Below the pieces are notes generated by a model. It had not been told where the DNA came from and did not search any database. It saw only the letters and a program-made list of their open reading frames with translations. A stretch of 53,059 bases of DNA from an uncultured Bacteroidota bacterium (GTDB lineage: Bacteria > Bacteroidota > Bacteroidia > UKL13-3): assembly GCA_903910445.1 (NCBI GenBank), contig CAIVZR010000045.1, positions 1 through 53,059 of the forward strand, given 5' to 3'. Shown in pieces: positions 44,796 to 53,059 of this stretch. The translations under genes were made by a program, and so were the position numbers. Numbering within the stretch: position 1 is the first letter of the stretch; every line of letters starts with the position of its first letter.

Positions 44796-45575
44796 TTATG
44801 AATTGAAATTTTTGATGCGTTTAATGAATCGCAATTTATGTGTGTATTGTTTTAGATCGGTATTGTAAATTCCATTTTGATCTATTTTATCTATTTTAAC
44901 TTTACCACTTGCATGAATTATTTGTTCGTTATCCAACATAATTCCTACATGAGTAATTTTATCATCAGTTCCAAAAAAGGCCAAATCGCCAATCACGGCC
45001 TCATGAATAAATGTAATGAATTCGCCTTGTGTAGCTTGTTGCCATGCATCGCGTTTCAATCTTACATTCATAATTTTAAAAACCAGCTGAGTGAATCCAC
45101 TGCAATCGATTCCAAAAGGTGTTCTACCTCCCCATCGGTAGGGTGCGTGCAAAAACTGCATTACCGTTTTTTGGAGAAAGGCGATATCGTATTTTTTCTT
45201 TGGGCTAGTAACTCTACCGTTTACATTGAATTTCTCTTTCCCAAGTTTTACAATGAGTCCATCGTAGTTAGGTAGCGAGCTTCCTATTAAAATTGGTATT
45301 TGTCGCTTGTTACTAATGGCAGGCTGCAAAATATCATAACTGCAGGCATGCATTTTTTTTCTATCGCTTTTATAATCAACTGCACTGCAGATTGCATATA
45401 CTGTATTTGAAATCCATCCTTCATAGTCGTCGTAACTGCATTTTATTTTAATCCAGTCTTTGTGCTCATCAAGAACTTCAAAGCTGTCACCAAAGAGCAA
45501 TTCCGACACTTGTTCACTACGATGAGAAGGTTCTTTACGTATAGGTACACAAGAAATATCGCAGATACCGTACAT
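44796..45575 (-). CDS. NlpC/P60 cell-wall endopeptidase with SH3 region
   Basis: A 259-residue protein: N-terminal SH3-like domain (VPIRKEPSHRSEQVSELLFG, then YEGWISNTVYAI) and a C-terminal NlpC/P60 papain-like domain with the catalytic Cys in GIDCSGFTQLVF and His in THVGIML, plus a second His-containing IIHASG. Such enzymes cleave murein peptides. The ATG at 45575 starts the family-typical MYGICDIS; an in-frame GTG at 45614 would add a hydrophobic stretch that might be a signal but lacks basic residues, so it is less likely. Without a signal the protein may act in the cytosol on recycled peptides. Confidence 0.88.
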   Translation of the reverse strand: MYGICDISCVPIRKEPSHRSEQVSELLFGDSFEVLDEHKDWIKIKCSYDDYEGWISNTVYAICSAVDYKSDRKKMHACSYDILQPAISNKRQIPILIGSSLPNYDGLIVKLGKEKFNVNGRVTSPKKKYDIAFLQKTVMQFLHAPYRWGGRTPFGIDCSGFTQLVFKIMNVRLKRDAWQQATQGEFITFIHEAVIGDLAFFGTDDKITHVGIMLDNEQIIHASGKVKIDKIDQNGIYNTDLKQYTHKLRFIKRIKNFNS

Positions 45576-45664
45576 GCTTTCTATAAAAGAAGTAAGGCAT
45601 AAGAAAATGATCACTCCATAAATTTGGAGATGAATTTACTTATGCCTTCTGTCCTTTTAAATTC

Positions 45665-46051
<387 letters not shown>

Positions 46052-46102
46052 TCAAAATCAACAGATAAATTTTCGAATTTAGAATGTGTATAAACTTAGA
46101 AA

Positions 46103-47281
46103 TTATACACGTTCTATAACGAGGGCACTCGCTCCTCCCCCACCATTGCAAATACCGGTAACTCCATATTTCTTTTGGTTTGCAATTAACTGACTAACCA
46201 AAGTACATACGATACGGCTTCCGCTACTTCCCAATGGATGACCTAAGGCCACGGCACCTCCCCAAATATTTACTTTGGCAGGATCTAAATTAAGCTTAGC
46301 AATATTAGCCAAACCAACTACCGCAAATGCTTCATTCAGTTCAAACAAATCCACTTGATCAATATTAATTCCTGCCTTATCCAATGCTTTAGGTATTGCC
46401 AAAGAAGGTGCGGTAGTGAACCATTCTGGGGCTTGAGCGGCATCAGCATAACCAATTATTTTAGCCAATGGTTTCAATCCCAATTCTTTCACTTTTTCAC
46501 CACTCATTAATACCAATGCACTGGCGCCATCATTCATTGTTGAGGCGTTGGCAGCAGTAACAGTTCCGTCTTTTATAAACACTGGACGCAATCCAGGAAT
46601 CTTATCGAAATTAACTTTGTTATAATCTTCATCAGCGCTGATAGTAACGGTTTCTTTACCCTTATTTACTTCTACGCCAACCATTTCATAATTATAATGA
46701 CCAGCAGCATAAGCAGCAGCGGCTCTTTGATAAGATTCAATGGCGAAGGCATCTTGTTGTTCGCGTGTAAAGTTCATTTCTTTAGCACAGAGTTCGGCGC
46801 AATTACCCATGGCGTAATCGTTATATACATCCCATAATCCATCTTTTTGCAATCCATCAACCAACACTCCGTTACCATATTTATAACCACTACGTCCTTT
46901 ATCAATATAGTATGGTACGCTGCTCATATTCTCCATACCACCAGCAACAACGATATCGGCATCACCTAATAAAATGCTTTGTGTTGCAAGCATCAATGCT
47001 TTACTTCCTGATGCACATACTTTATTAATGGTAGTACAAGGAATATTATTTCCCAAACCAGCATAAATAGCTACTTGAGTTGCAGGAGCTTGTCCGAGTG
47101 AGGCTTGCAATACGTTACCCATATACAATTCCTGAACATGAGAAGGTTCAATTCCTGCTCTCTTTACAGCTTCTTTAACCGCAATGGCTCCTAGGCGAGT
47201 TGCAGGAACTCCACTTAGCGACCCCATAAAACTGCCCATTGGTGTGCGGGCTATCGATACGATAAATACTTCTTTTGACAT
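46103..47281 (-). CDS. atoB: Acetyl-CoA C-acetyltransferase (thiolase)
   Basis: A 392-residue cytosolic thiolase that condenses or cleaves acetyl-CoA and acetoacetyl-CoA. Catalytic Cys89 in NKVCASGSKALM, the NEAFAVVGLANI segment, the His of GGAVALGHPLGSSGSRI and the second Cys of GICNGGGGASALVIE. The length fits type II biosynthetic thiolases; use in fatty acid degradation cannot be excluded. It has a good promoter, about 25 bases ahead of the ATG, and faces a divergent glycosyltransferase gene. Confidence 0.95.
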   Translation of the reverse strand: MSKEVFIVSIARTPMGSFMGSLSGVPATRLGAIAVKEAVKRAGIEPSHVQELYMGNVLQASLGQAPATQVAIYAGLGNNIPCTTINKVCASGSKALMLATQSILLGDADIVVAGGMENMSSVPYYIDKGRSGYKYGNGVLVDGLQKDGLWDVYNDYAMGNCAELCAKEMNFTREQQDAFAIESYQRAAAAYAAGHYNYEMVGVEVNKGKETVTISADEDYNKVNFDKIPGLRPVFIKDGTVTAANASTMNDGASALVLMSGEKVKELGLKPLAKIIGYADAAQAPEWFTTAPSLAIPKALDKAGINIDQVDLFELNEAFAVVGLANIAKLNLDPAKVNIWGGAVALGHPLGSSGSRIVCTLVSQLIANQKKYGVTGICNGGGGASALVIERV

Positions 47282-47306
47282 AATAATCGGGTTGATTTTA
47301 GAAGCG

Positions 47307-47336
47307 CAAAAGTATGGAAAACATGTTAATTGCCAA
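47307..47336 (-). promoter_or_regulatory. Bacteroidota promoter of the thiolase gene
   Basis: On the minus strand TTG (47334-47336), a 19-base spacer and TACTTTTG (47307-47314), 25 bases before the ATG; one of the best matches in the window. Confidence 0.72.
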
Positions 47337-47379
47337 CTGATTATTGTTATTTGAAGAGGGATAAGTTAACTTCGCCACA

Positions 47380-48828
47380 ATGCATAACGTTCACCAATTC
47401 TTTCACAAGTATTTTTATGGGATCATGGGCGGCTACTTCCTTGTGCTACTCTACGTTTTTGGGCAGGATCCGTTTTTTGGTGATTCAATAACTTCCACCT
47501 CCCGCCTGGCTACGAATATTTATGAGAATGGAACCATCTTCTATGCGTTTGGAAGTGATCCTGGTCATCCCCCACTCTATTCGCTTTTTATGGCACTGAG
47601 TTGGAAGCTGTTTGGAAAATCACTTTTGGTGAGTCATATTTATGGTATGCTATGTTGTGTATTTTTATTGATGGGTTTCCGAAAGCTATGCAGCCTATAT
47701 CTAAATTCAACCTATACCAATTATGCCACGCTATTGGTGATGGCGCACCCCACCTTTATTACACAAAATGCGATGATGTTGAATACTGCGATGCTCATGG
47801 GATTATTTTTGTTTGGGGTATATTATTTATTGAGTAATAAAGCTTTGTTATTTGTATTGGTTACAAGCATTATGATGCTTACCCATCTGCAAGGGGCCTA
47901 TTTTTTGGCGGCATTCGCTGTTGGTGATTTTTATTTGCATTGGAAGAAATTGGAATGGAAGCAATTCTTTGTCACCCGTTTTTTTGTGTATGCTATTCCA
48001 TTTTCGGTATTTATGCTCTGGATGATTGTTCATTATAAACATGCTGGATGGTGGATTAAATCGCCCGACTTTACCGACACTGCTGAAACAAATTCAATAG
48101 GGCAAATAGTGAAAGGCTTGGTGTATTGTATCTGGCGCTTCATTGATTATGGAATGATTATTCCAATTGTGTTTTATGCCTATTTTCAATGGAAAAGAAA
48201 GTCGGCAACCTTGAACACGCAAGTGTTTTGGGTATTAGTAATAGTAACTTCCATTATTTTAAGTATCACTTTAAAGAACACCATTGCACATCGTTATTTT
48301 TTAGGGCTGGAGTGTTGGTTTTTAATTTTATTCATGAATGTATTACCAACATCTTCTTTACCACAAAGAATAATTTATATCACCACGTTTTTATTTCTCT
48401 GTATTGGAAGTTTTATTTATTATCCTGGCAAAACCATTGCAGATGCTAATATCCAGTATCGTGGTTATTTTGAGATAGATCAGTATGCCATGAAATCGTA
48501 CGATGATACCAGCAAGGTATATAGTAAAGCCCCTATTGCCAATCCATCAAAATTTATTGATTTAGGTTCTGATAACGTTGCCATATTGCGAATTGGTGAA
48601 AATCTGGATAGCTTGCCCATTGTTATTAGCAGTAATATTTGTGCAGAATTCACTCATGAAGAACAAGAAACACTGAGTCATTGGTATGGTCGAAGTTTTG
48701 AGCATGGTGCAGTTTATATGAATTATTATCTGAACCCGAAATTTTATGATAAGCCAGAAGGATGGCAATTACGATCACCTGGTGGCTTAGAACTGTTGAT
48801 TTTGAAATTAAAAAAACAATATAAATAA
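47380..48828 (+). CDS. GT39-like membrane glycosyltransferase
   Basis: A 482-residue polytopic inner-membrane protein. The first periplasmic loop has FFGDSITSTSRLATNIYENG and GHPPLYSLFMAL, the acidic-residue region and GHPP motif of dolichyl/polyprenyl-phosphate mannosyltransferase (PMT/ArnT, GT39) enzymes, which move a lipid-linked sugar to protein or lipid. About nine hydrophobic segments follow, then a soluble C-terminal domain (about 350-482). Donor and acceptor are unknown. A near-consensus TAACTTCG sits five bases before the ATG, and the DUF421 gene follows ten bases after its stop. Confidence 0.82.
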   Translation: MHNVHQFFHKYFYGIMGGYFLVLLYVFGQDPFFGDSITSTSRLATNIYENGTIFYAFGSDPGHPPLYSLFMALSWKLFGKSLLVSHIYGMLCCVFLLMGFRKLCSLYLNSTYTNYATLLVMAHPTFITQNAMMLNTAMLMGLFLFGVYYLLSNKALLFVLVTSIMMLTHLQGAYFLAAFAVGDFYLHWKKLEWKQFFVTRFFVYAIPFSVFMLWMIVHYKHAGWWIKSPDFTDTAETNSIGQIVKGLVYCIWRFIDYGMIIPIVFYAYFQWKRKSATLNTQVFWVLVIVTSIILSITLKNTIAHRYFLGLECWFLILFMNVLPTSSLPQRIIYITTFLFLCIGSFIYYPGKTIADANIQYRGYFEIDQYAMKSYDDTSKVYSKAPIANPSKFIDLGSDNVAILRIGENLDSLPIVISSNICAEFTHEEQETLSHWYGRSFEHGAVYMNYYLNPKFYDKPEGWQLRSPGGLELLILKLKKQYK

Positions 48829-48838
48829 ATCAGGAATC

Positions 48839-49348
48839 ATGGATTACGAAGTCGTTTATAGAAGTGCCGCCGTTTATATCTTTATGGTGGTTGCAATAAG
48901 AGTTGCAGGCAAAAAAGAGTTATCGCAATTATCTACCACCGATTTGGTGTTTATTATACTCATAAGTAATGCAGTTCAAAATGCCATGGTAGGAAATAAC
49001 ACCTCCTTACTGGGTGGTATTATTGCGGCATCCACATTATTTGTTTTGAATTATATCCTCAAATTAGGAATTTTCAATAGTAAATTATTTAAGAAAGCGC
49101 TAGAGGGGGAACCAATATTATTGGTACTTGACGGCGTTTTATTCGAGGAGAATTTAGCTGATGTAAAAATAACCAACTCGGAATTAGAGGAATCGATACG
49201 TGAGCATGGTGCCGAAAATCATACCCATGTGAAACTCGCTATGTTAGAGGTTGATGGTAATATTAGCGTAATTACCATGGATAATAATATGATTAAACAA
49301 ACACATCATAAACGCAAGAAAATGCATAAAGCATTTGCTGGTAATTAA
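48839..49348 (+). CDS. DUF421 (YetF-like) membrane protein
   Basis: A 169-residue protein with about three N-terminal hydrophobic segments (9-25, 42-60, 64-82) and a soluble C-terminal domain. AIRVAGKKELSQLSTTDLVFIILISNAVQNAMVG is the family signature region, and PILLVLDGVLFEENLADVKITNSELEESIREHG follows. DUF421 proteins have been tied to spore or envelope functions in Bacillota, with no molecular role known to me. Ten bases separate it from the glycosyltransferase gene, so they are likely an operon. Confidence 0.9.
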   Translation: MDYEVVYRSAAVYIFMVVAIRVAGKKELSQLSTTDLVFIILISNAVQNAMVGNNTSLLGGIIAASTLFVLNYILKLGIFNSKLFKKALEGEPILLVLDGVLFEENLADVKITNSELEESIREHGAENHTHVKLAMLEVDGNISVITMDNNMIKQTHHKRKKMHKAFAGN

Positions 49349-49351
49349 TAA

Positions 49352-50983
49352 TTATTGATGCGCGACTTCTTGCCCGTTGACAAATGTTTTAAACGGCAAT
49401 GAATTTCTAATTTGAATCAAATCATCGGTTAAAAAATTCATATCATAAATAACGAAGTCGGCATACTTCCCAGTTTCCAAGCTTCCCTTTTCAGCTTCTT
49501 CAAAGTTGGCCGTTGCCGCCCAAATGGTAATTCCTTTCAGTGCATCTTCTCTACTAATTCCTTCAGTCATATTGAATCCATCTTTAGGTTTATTCATTCC
49601 ATCTTTACGACTCACAGCAGCAAAGAAAGTGTATTGAGGATTTAAATATTCAACAGGAAAATCAGTTCCTAATGGAATCCAGTTATTTTGTTTCATCAGG
49701 CTACGATAAGCATAAGCACCCGGCATGCGGCTTTCACCTAAACGAGCCTGTGCCCATCCCATATCGCTGGTGGCATGGGTAGGTTGTACAGAAGGTACAA
49801 TACTATAATCGCCGAAATAATGAAAATCGGCTGGATCTACAATCTGGGCATGTTCAATACGCCATCTCAAATCGTTTTTACCTTTTAAGTAATTGGCGTA
49901 AACACTGCAGATAAATGCATTGGCACTATCACCAATAGCATGGGTATTTAATTGAAACTCGTGCTGAATAGCCCATGCAGCATATTCTTCGAGTTCTGTA
50001 GGTGCGATTAACATGGTTCCAAAATTTCCTGGTTGGTCGCTATATTCCTTTTTCAATCGGGCACCACGACTACCTAAGGCACCATCGGCATACACTTTTA
50101 ATGAGCGTACATCGAGGTAAGGCGTTTTGATTTTTCCTTTCGAATTGAAGAACTCTAAATTTTCTTTTGATGCGGATACCATAGCATAGATGCGCATTTT
50201 CAATTGTCCTGCTTTTTGAAGTGAATCAATAAATAGGATTTGTTTTGGACTTAATCCAGCATCAGCTAAGGAGGTGATTCCTAGTTTGAAACATTCCTCC
50301 TGTGCTTTCATCACCTCTGCTACCATTTGAGATGCTGGTAATTCGGGAATCAATTTTTCGGCTGCTTCCAAGGCTTTATCGAGAATCAATCCTGTTGGTA
50401 CTCCATTTTTAGTAATGATATAAGGTGTATTCTCAAAGGGTTTCAATACTTCGGCAGCCATGTCTAAAAACTTTTGATTCACCAAAGCCGCATGTCCATC
50501 AATACGTTTTAGGAATACTGGCTTATCTCCAAAGAAAGTATTCAATCGTTCGTTGGTTGGGAATTCTTTTTTAGGCCATTCATTTTGATCCCATCCCCTA
50601 CCATAAATAAATGAAGGATTCACACGCTGGTTATAGATGGCTACACGCTCTAATACTTTTTCGAAAGTAACCGTACCTCTTAGTTGGCATTTATATAGGT
50701 CACCAGCATATCCCATAAAATGGCAATGTGCATCAATAAATCCGGGATACACATACTTCTGAAGCAAGTCGATTTTTTCTTTGGAAGCATATTTCTCCAT
50801 TAAGTCTTTGGTTGTTCCTGTCTCCAATATTTTTCCATCTTTCACGGCAAATGCTTCTGTAATTTGCATTTGCGCATTCATGGTGACCACTTTCCCATTA
50901 TAAAAAATGGTGTCGGCTTTCGGTTTGAAATTACATGCTGATAAAAAAATAACAGCGGTGAGTATCGCGAGGTAAGATTTCAT
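49352..50983 (-). CDS. Amidohydrolase family 3 lipoprotein (YtcJ-like)
   Basis: A 543-residue exported lipoprotein (lipobox LSACN, Cys17) with a metal-dependent amidohydrolase domain of the YtcJ/NfdA-like class. Metal-site region FIDAHCHFMGY (residues 82-92), an RIDGHAALVN motif, LNTHAIGD and the WRIEHAQIVDPAD segment, and IPLGTDFPVEYLNP near the C terminus carrying the conserved Asp. The substrate is unknown; an amide or cyclic N-acyl compound is expected outside the cytosol. The ATL gene ends four bases upstream, so these genes are co-transcribed with the Fe-S protein gene. Confidence 0.9.
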   Translation of the reverse strand: MKSYLAILTAVIFLSACNFKPKADTIFYNGKVVTMNAQMQITEAFAVKDGKILETGTTKDLMEKYASKEKIDLLQKYVYPGFIDAHCHFMGYAGDLYKCQLRGTVTFEKVLERVAIYNQRVNPSFIYGRGWDQNEWPKKEFPTNERLNTFFGDKPVFLKRIDGHAALVNQKFLDMAAEVLKPFENTPYIITKNGVPTGLILDKALEAAEKLIPELPASQMVAEVMKAQEECFKLGITSLADAGLSPKQILFIDSLQKAGQLKMRIYAMVSASKENLEFFNSKGKIKTPYLDVRSLKVYADGALGSRGARLKKEYSDQPGNFGTMLIAPTELEEYAAWAIQHEFQLNTHAIGDSANAFICSVYANYLKGKNDLRWRIEHAQIVDPADFHYFGDYSIVPSVQPTHATSDMGWAQARLGESRMPGAYAYRSLMKQNNWIPLGTDFPVEYLNPQYTFFAAVSRKDGMNKPKDGFNMTEGISREDALKGITIWAATANFEEAEKGSLETGKYADFVIYDMNFLTDDLIQIRNSLPFKTFVNGQEVAHQ

Positions 50984-50987
50984 GTAT

Positions 50988-51329
50988 TTAATTTAATTCA
51001 ATATTTGGATCCCAGAACAAGGTGCTAAATTGTTGCACCTGATCATCAATCACTTTAATTTTTTCTTTTTCTAATAACTCCTTCATCCTATCGGGAGCAA
51101 CAAAATGATGTTTGCCAGTGAGTAATCCTTGCCTGTTTACCACCCGATGTGCAGGAACTTTAGGCATCACGGTATGGGCTGCATTCATTGCCCAACCAAC
51201 CATTCGGCTGCTTCCTTTACTTCCTAAATATGCCGCAATGGCTCCGTATGAAGTAACGCGTCCTTTCGGTATTAAACGTACCACCTCATATACATTATCA
51301 AAAAACGAAAAGGTTTGAGCTGAATACAT
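50988..51329 (-). CDS. Alkyltransferase-like (ATL/MGMT-family) DNA-binding protein
   Basis: A 113-residue cytosolic protein with the MGMT C-terminal fold: RLIPKGRVTSYGAIAAYLG (19-36) DNA-binding helix region, SSRMVGWAMNAAH and the active-site motif. Where MGMT has PCHRV, this has Pro59-Ala60-His61-Arg62-Val63, so the alkyl-accepting Cys is replaced by Ala. That is the hallmark of alkyltransferase-like proteins, which flag O6-alkylguanine for nucleotide excision repair. It sits between the Fe-S protein gene (eight bases upstream) and the amidohydrolase gene (four bases downstream). Confidence 0.9.
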   Translation of the reverse strand: MYSAQTFSFFDNVYEVVRLIPKGRVTSYGAIAAYLGSKGSSRMVGWAMNAAHTVMPKVPAHRVVNRQGLLTGKHHFVAPDRMKELLEKEKIKVIDDQVQQFSTLFWDPNIELN

Positions 51330-51337
51330 GGATAGAT

Positions 51338-52123
51338 TTAGAGTCCCAGATTTTCAGAAATTAATTCACTCAAATCCATGATTTGAATAGTATCTTCCTT
51401 ATTAAAATGTTTCACACCATCCTTCACCATCGTCATACAGAATGGGCAATTCACGGCAACTATTTCTGCATTACTTGCAAGTATCTCTTCGGCGCGTTCC
51501 ACATTCACTTCTTTATTTCCTTTTTCGGCTTCTTTAAACATTTGAGCACCGCCGGCACCGCAACATAAGCCATTGCTTTTGCAACGTTTCAGTTCTACCA
51601 GGTCGGCATCCAGCGCAGCCAATACGTCACGAGGTGCCTCATAGATATTGTTGGCACGACCTAAATAGCAGCTATCGTGATAGGTTATTTTTTTTCCTTT
51701 AAATGACCCACCTTCTACTGTCAAACGTCCATCGTTAATGAGTTTCTGAAGGTATTCCGAATGGTGCATTACTTCATAATTTCCACCTAATGACGGATAC
51801 TCATTTTTTAAGGTATTAAAACAATGCGGACAGGTAGTAACAATATTTTTCACCTCGTACATGTTCAGTACCGAGATATTGTTCATGGCCTGAATTTGAA
51901 ATAGAAACTCATTGCCAGCGCGTTTTGCAGGATCACCAGAACAACTCTCTTCCGTACCAAGCACTGCGAACTTCACTCCTGTATGCTGAAGAATCTTAGC
52001 AAAGGAGCGGGTTACTTTTTTGGCTCTATCGTCGAAGCTTCCTGCACATCCCACCCAAAATAGAACTTCTGGGACTTCGCCACTGGCTTGCATTTCAGCC
52101 ATTGTTTTAACATGTAGTGTCAT
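51338..52123 (-). CDS. CCG-domain Fe-S protein (HdrB/GlcF C-terminal type)
   Basis: A 261-residue cytosolic protein with two cysteine-rich CCG domains, as in heterodisulfide reductase HdrB and the C-terminal half of GlcF/LldE-like oxidoreductases. The first has Cys26 (WVGCAGSFDD), ESCSGDPAKRAG and TTCPHCFNTL; the usual CC pair is CS here. The second has DSCYLGRAN, LCCGAGGAQMF and NCPFCM and looks complete. The 4Fe-4S ferredoxin-domain partner expected upstream is absent; the neighbour there is the divergent riboswitch-metH unit. It is the first gene of a three-gene minus-strand run with the ATL and amidohydrolase genes. Confidence 0.88.
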   Translation of the reverse strand: MTLHVKTMAEMQASGEVPEVLFWVGCAGSFDDRAKKVTRSFAKILQHTGVKFAVLGTEESCSGDPAKRAGNEFLFQIQAMNNISVLNMYEVKNIVTTCPHCFNTLKNEYPSLGGNYEVMHHSEYLQKLINDGRLTVEGGSFKGKKITYHDSCYLGRANNIYEAPRDVLAALDADLVELKRCKSNGLCCGAGGAQMFKEAEKGNKEVNVERAEEILASNAEIVAVNCPFCMTMVKDGVKHFNKEDTIQIMDLSELISENLGL

Positions 52124-52277
52124 AACTGGATTTTCAGCAAAGTAATATAAAAATAAGTGAACCAGGAAAGAATAGAATCCACCGAACTCAAGTATATATG
52201 CCTATATCAATTTTGAAAGTGTATAGTTATTTGTTCTATAGAATTTTGGGTATGGATAATCCCCTGCTGAAACTTCA

Positions 52278-52308
52278 TTGTAAATCTCAAACCTATGTTA
52301 TATATTTG
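52278..52308 (+). promoter_or_regulatory. Promoter of the riboswitch-metH transcript
   Basis: TTG (52278-52280), 20-base spacer, TATATTTG (52301-52308). Transcription would begin about six bases on, right at the 5' arm of riboswitch stem P1 (52314), which supports both calls. Confidence 0.7.
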
Positions 52309-52313
52309 CAGCA

Positions 52314-52420
52314 CTTATCCAGAAAGACGGAGGGAATAGGCCCTATGATGTCTTGGCAACCCAACTTGGTGGGTGCTAATTCCTATCTCAGGTTCGCACT
52401 GAACCATGGGAGAAGATAAG
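52314..52420 (+). ncRNA. SAM-I (S-box) riboswitch
   Basis: Binds S-adenosylmethionine and controls the downstream metH. P1 is closed by CTTATC (52314-52319) and GATAAG (52415-52420). The conserved core is plain: AGAAAGACGGAGGGA, then GGCCCTATGATG, TTGGCAACC, and GGTGCTAATTCC, in the order of the S-box consensus, with a P4 hairpin GGTTC/GAACC (52391-52405). The expression platform is the 99 bases that follow. Confidence 0.95.
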
Positions 52421-52513
52421 GTGAATTATCATGATTCTCTTGTAACTTTTTGGGTGAGTAATAAATAAATCTGTGAGCAATTGTTCATGGCTTGAAACAA
52501 TTAATTTATACTC
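52415..52513 (+). promoter_or_regulatory. Putative expression platform of the SAM riboswitch
   Basis: GATAA, the 3' arm of P1, can instead pair with TTATC at 52426-52430, giving a structure exclusive with P1. Further on, GAGTA-(A)-TAAAT (52456-52466) pairs with ATTTA-TACTC (52504-52513), and inside that AATTGTT (52479-52485) pairs with AACAATT (52496-52502), ending seven bases before the metH ATG. There is no GC-rich stem with a T-run, so control of translation is more likely than termination. The pairings are read by eye. Confidence 0.45.
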
Positions 52514-52519
52514 AACAAA

Positions 52520-53059
52520 ATGACTACCGTATCAGCATCCCAAAAATCAGCACTGGAAGCCGCATTAGAGAAAAGAATTCTCATACTTGACGGCGCGATG
52601 GGCACCATGATTCAGCAATATAAATTGGAAGAAGAGGATTATCGTGGCGAGCGTTTTAAGAACTGGCATAAAGATATCAAAGGGAATAACGATTTGCTTT
52701 GTTTGACTCAGCCACATATTATTGAAGCCATTCACAAAGAATATTTGGAAGCAGGTGCCGATATCATCGAAACAAATACCTTCAATTGCCAGGTGGTATC
52801 GCTGGAAGATTACGATATGCAAAGTTTGGCTGCCGAATTAAATTTGGCAGCAGCACAAATTGCCCGCAAAGCAGCTGATGAGTACACCTTAAAAAACCCT
52901 GCCAAGCCTCGCTTTGTGGCAGGTGCTATTGGCCCAATGAATCGTACCCTAAGTTTATCGCCCGATGTAAACCGACCAGAGTTTCGTACCGTGAATTTTG
53001 ATCAGGTGAAGAATGCCTATAAGGAACAAGTTACTGCCTTGATTCAAGGTAATGTTGAT
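52520..53059 (+). CDS. metH: Methionine synthase, N-terminal part (cut by window end)
   Basis: The first 180 codons of an ORF that runs off the window, so its full length and possible splitting into separate genes cannot be judged. The visible part is the homocysteine S-methyltransferase domain: LILDGAMGTMIQ (21-32), ERFKNWHKDIKGNNDLLCLTQP, HKEYLEAGADIIETNTF and FVAGAIGPMNRTLSLSPDVNRP, all MetH-like. MetH transfers a methyl group from 5-methyl-tetrahydrofolate through cobalamin to homocysteine. Control by SAM fits the riboswitch just upstream. Zinc-binding cysteines and the B12 domains lie beyond the window. Confidence 0.93.
   Translation, partial: MTTVSASQKSALEAALEKRILILDGAMGTMIQQYKLEEEDYRGERFKNWHKDIKGNNDLLCLTQPHIIEAIHKEYLEAGADIIETNTFNCQVVSLEDYDMQSLAAELNLAAAQIARKAADEYTLKNPAKPRFVAGAIGPMNRTLSLSPDVNRPEFRTVNFDQVKNAYKEQVTALIQGNVD

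Noticed and set aside
44877-45275. 132-codon open frame on the plus strand opposite the NlpC/P60 gene
   Set aside because: The opposite strand encodes clear catalytic motifs; this frame has none.
45614-45629. Inverted repeat CTCCA-N6-TGGAG before the NlpC gene
   Set aside because: Five-base arms only; could be chance and lies where no promoter motif is seen.
52198-52419. 73-codon open frame over the riboswitch
   Set aside because: It spans the promoter and the conserved SAM-I core, which fully explain the sequence.

Overview
The window is chromosomal DNA from an AT-rich member of the Bacteroidota. Evidence: a GldC gliding-motility protein, a short protein resembling a type IX secretion sorting tail, a YtxJ-type bacillithiol-linked thioredoxin fold, the Bacteroidota-type insertion in LeuRS, many lipoproteins with short lipoboxes, and repeated TAnnTTTG promoter elements typical of this phylum. 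I see no tRNA, rRNA, CRISPR array, insertion sequence or prophage. Housekeeping genes are interleaved with small accessory clusters on both strands.

Layout. 0.2-4.2 kb: an unknown secreted protein, then minus-strand purine nucleoside phosphorylase, a sorting-tail-like protein, gldC and a YceI-like lipoprotein. 4.4-8.9 kb: serS and two tandem POT-family peptide transporters separated by an intrinsic terminator. 9.0-13.4 kb: an envelope-polysaccharide operon (Wza-like export lipoprotein, Wzc-like tyrosine autokinase with a Tyr-Gly repeat tail, nucleotide-sugar dehydrogenase), converging on a methyltransferase. 14.3-16.6 kb: a minus-strand four-gene envelope cluster (small Cys-motif membrane protein, Met-rich outer-membrane-like protein, lipoprotein, CX4CH cytochrome-like lipoprotein) that may handle a metal such as copper; this is the best candidate here for an undescribed system. 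16.7-21.8 kb: a tiny membrane protein, leuS, pyrR, an EVE-domain protein and a DUF2279 protein. 21.9-26.4 kb: a lipoprotein, a polyprenyl-phosphate sugar transferase and a VWA protein with internal repeats. 26.4-32.5 kb: sppA, an orphan histidine kinase, ytxJ, a DUF1573 protein and a TPR protein. 32.6-39.1 kb: gyrA, an MlaE-type permease, rimM, a seven-haem TPR cytochrome and a small membrane protein. 39.5-44.8 kb: a serine hydrolase, ppk1, rlmH, trxB and a Bcp-type peroxiredoxin. 44.8-52.1 kb: an NlpC/P60 hydrolase, ferredoxin, thiolase, a GT39-like glycosyltransferase, a DUF421 protein, an amidohydrolase, an alkyltransferase-like protein and a CCG-domain Fe-S protein. The window ends with a SAM-I riboswitch in front of a metH cut by the window edge.

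Together the genes serve translation and RNA maturation (serS, leuS, rlmH, rimM), DNA topology (gyrA), nucleotide salvage, peptide uptake, envelope polysaccharide export, thiol and peroxide redox, and methionine synthesis. Several genes carry a TAnnTTTG element only 4-11 bases before the start codon, suggesting leaderless or very short-leader mRNAs.
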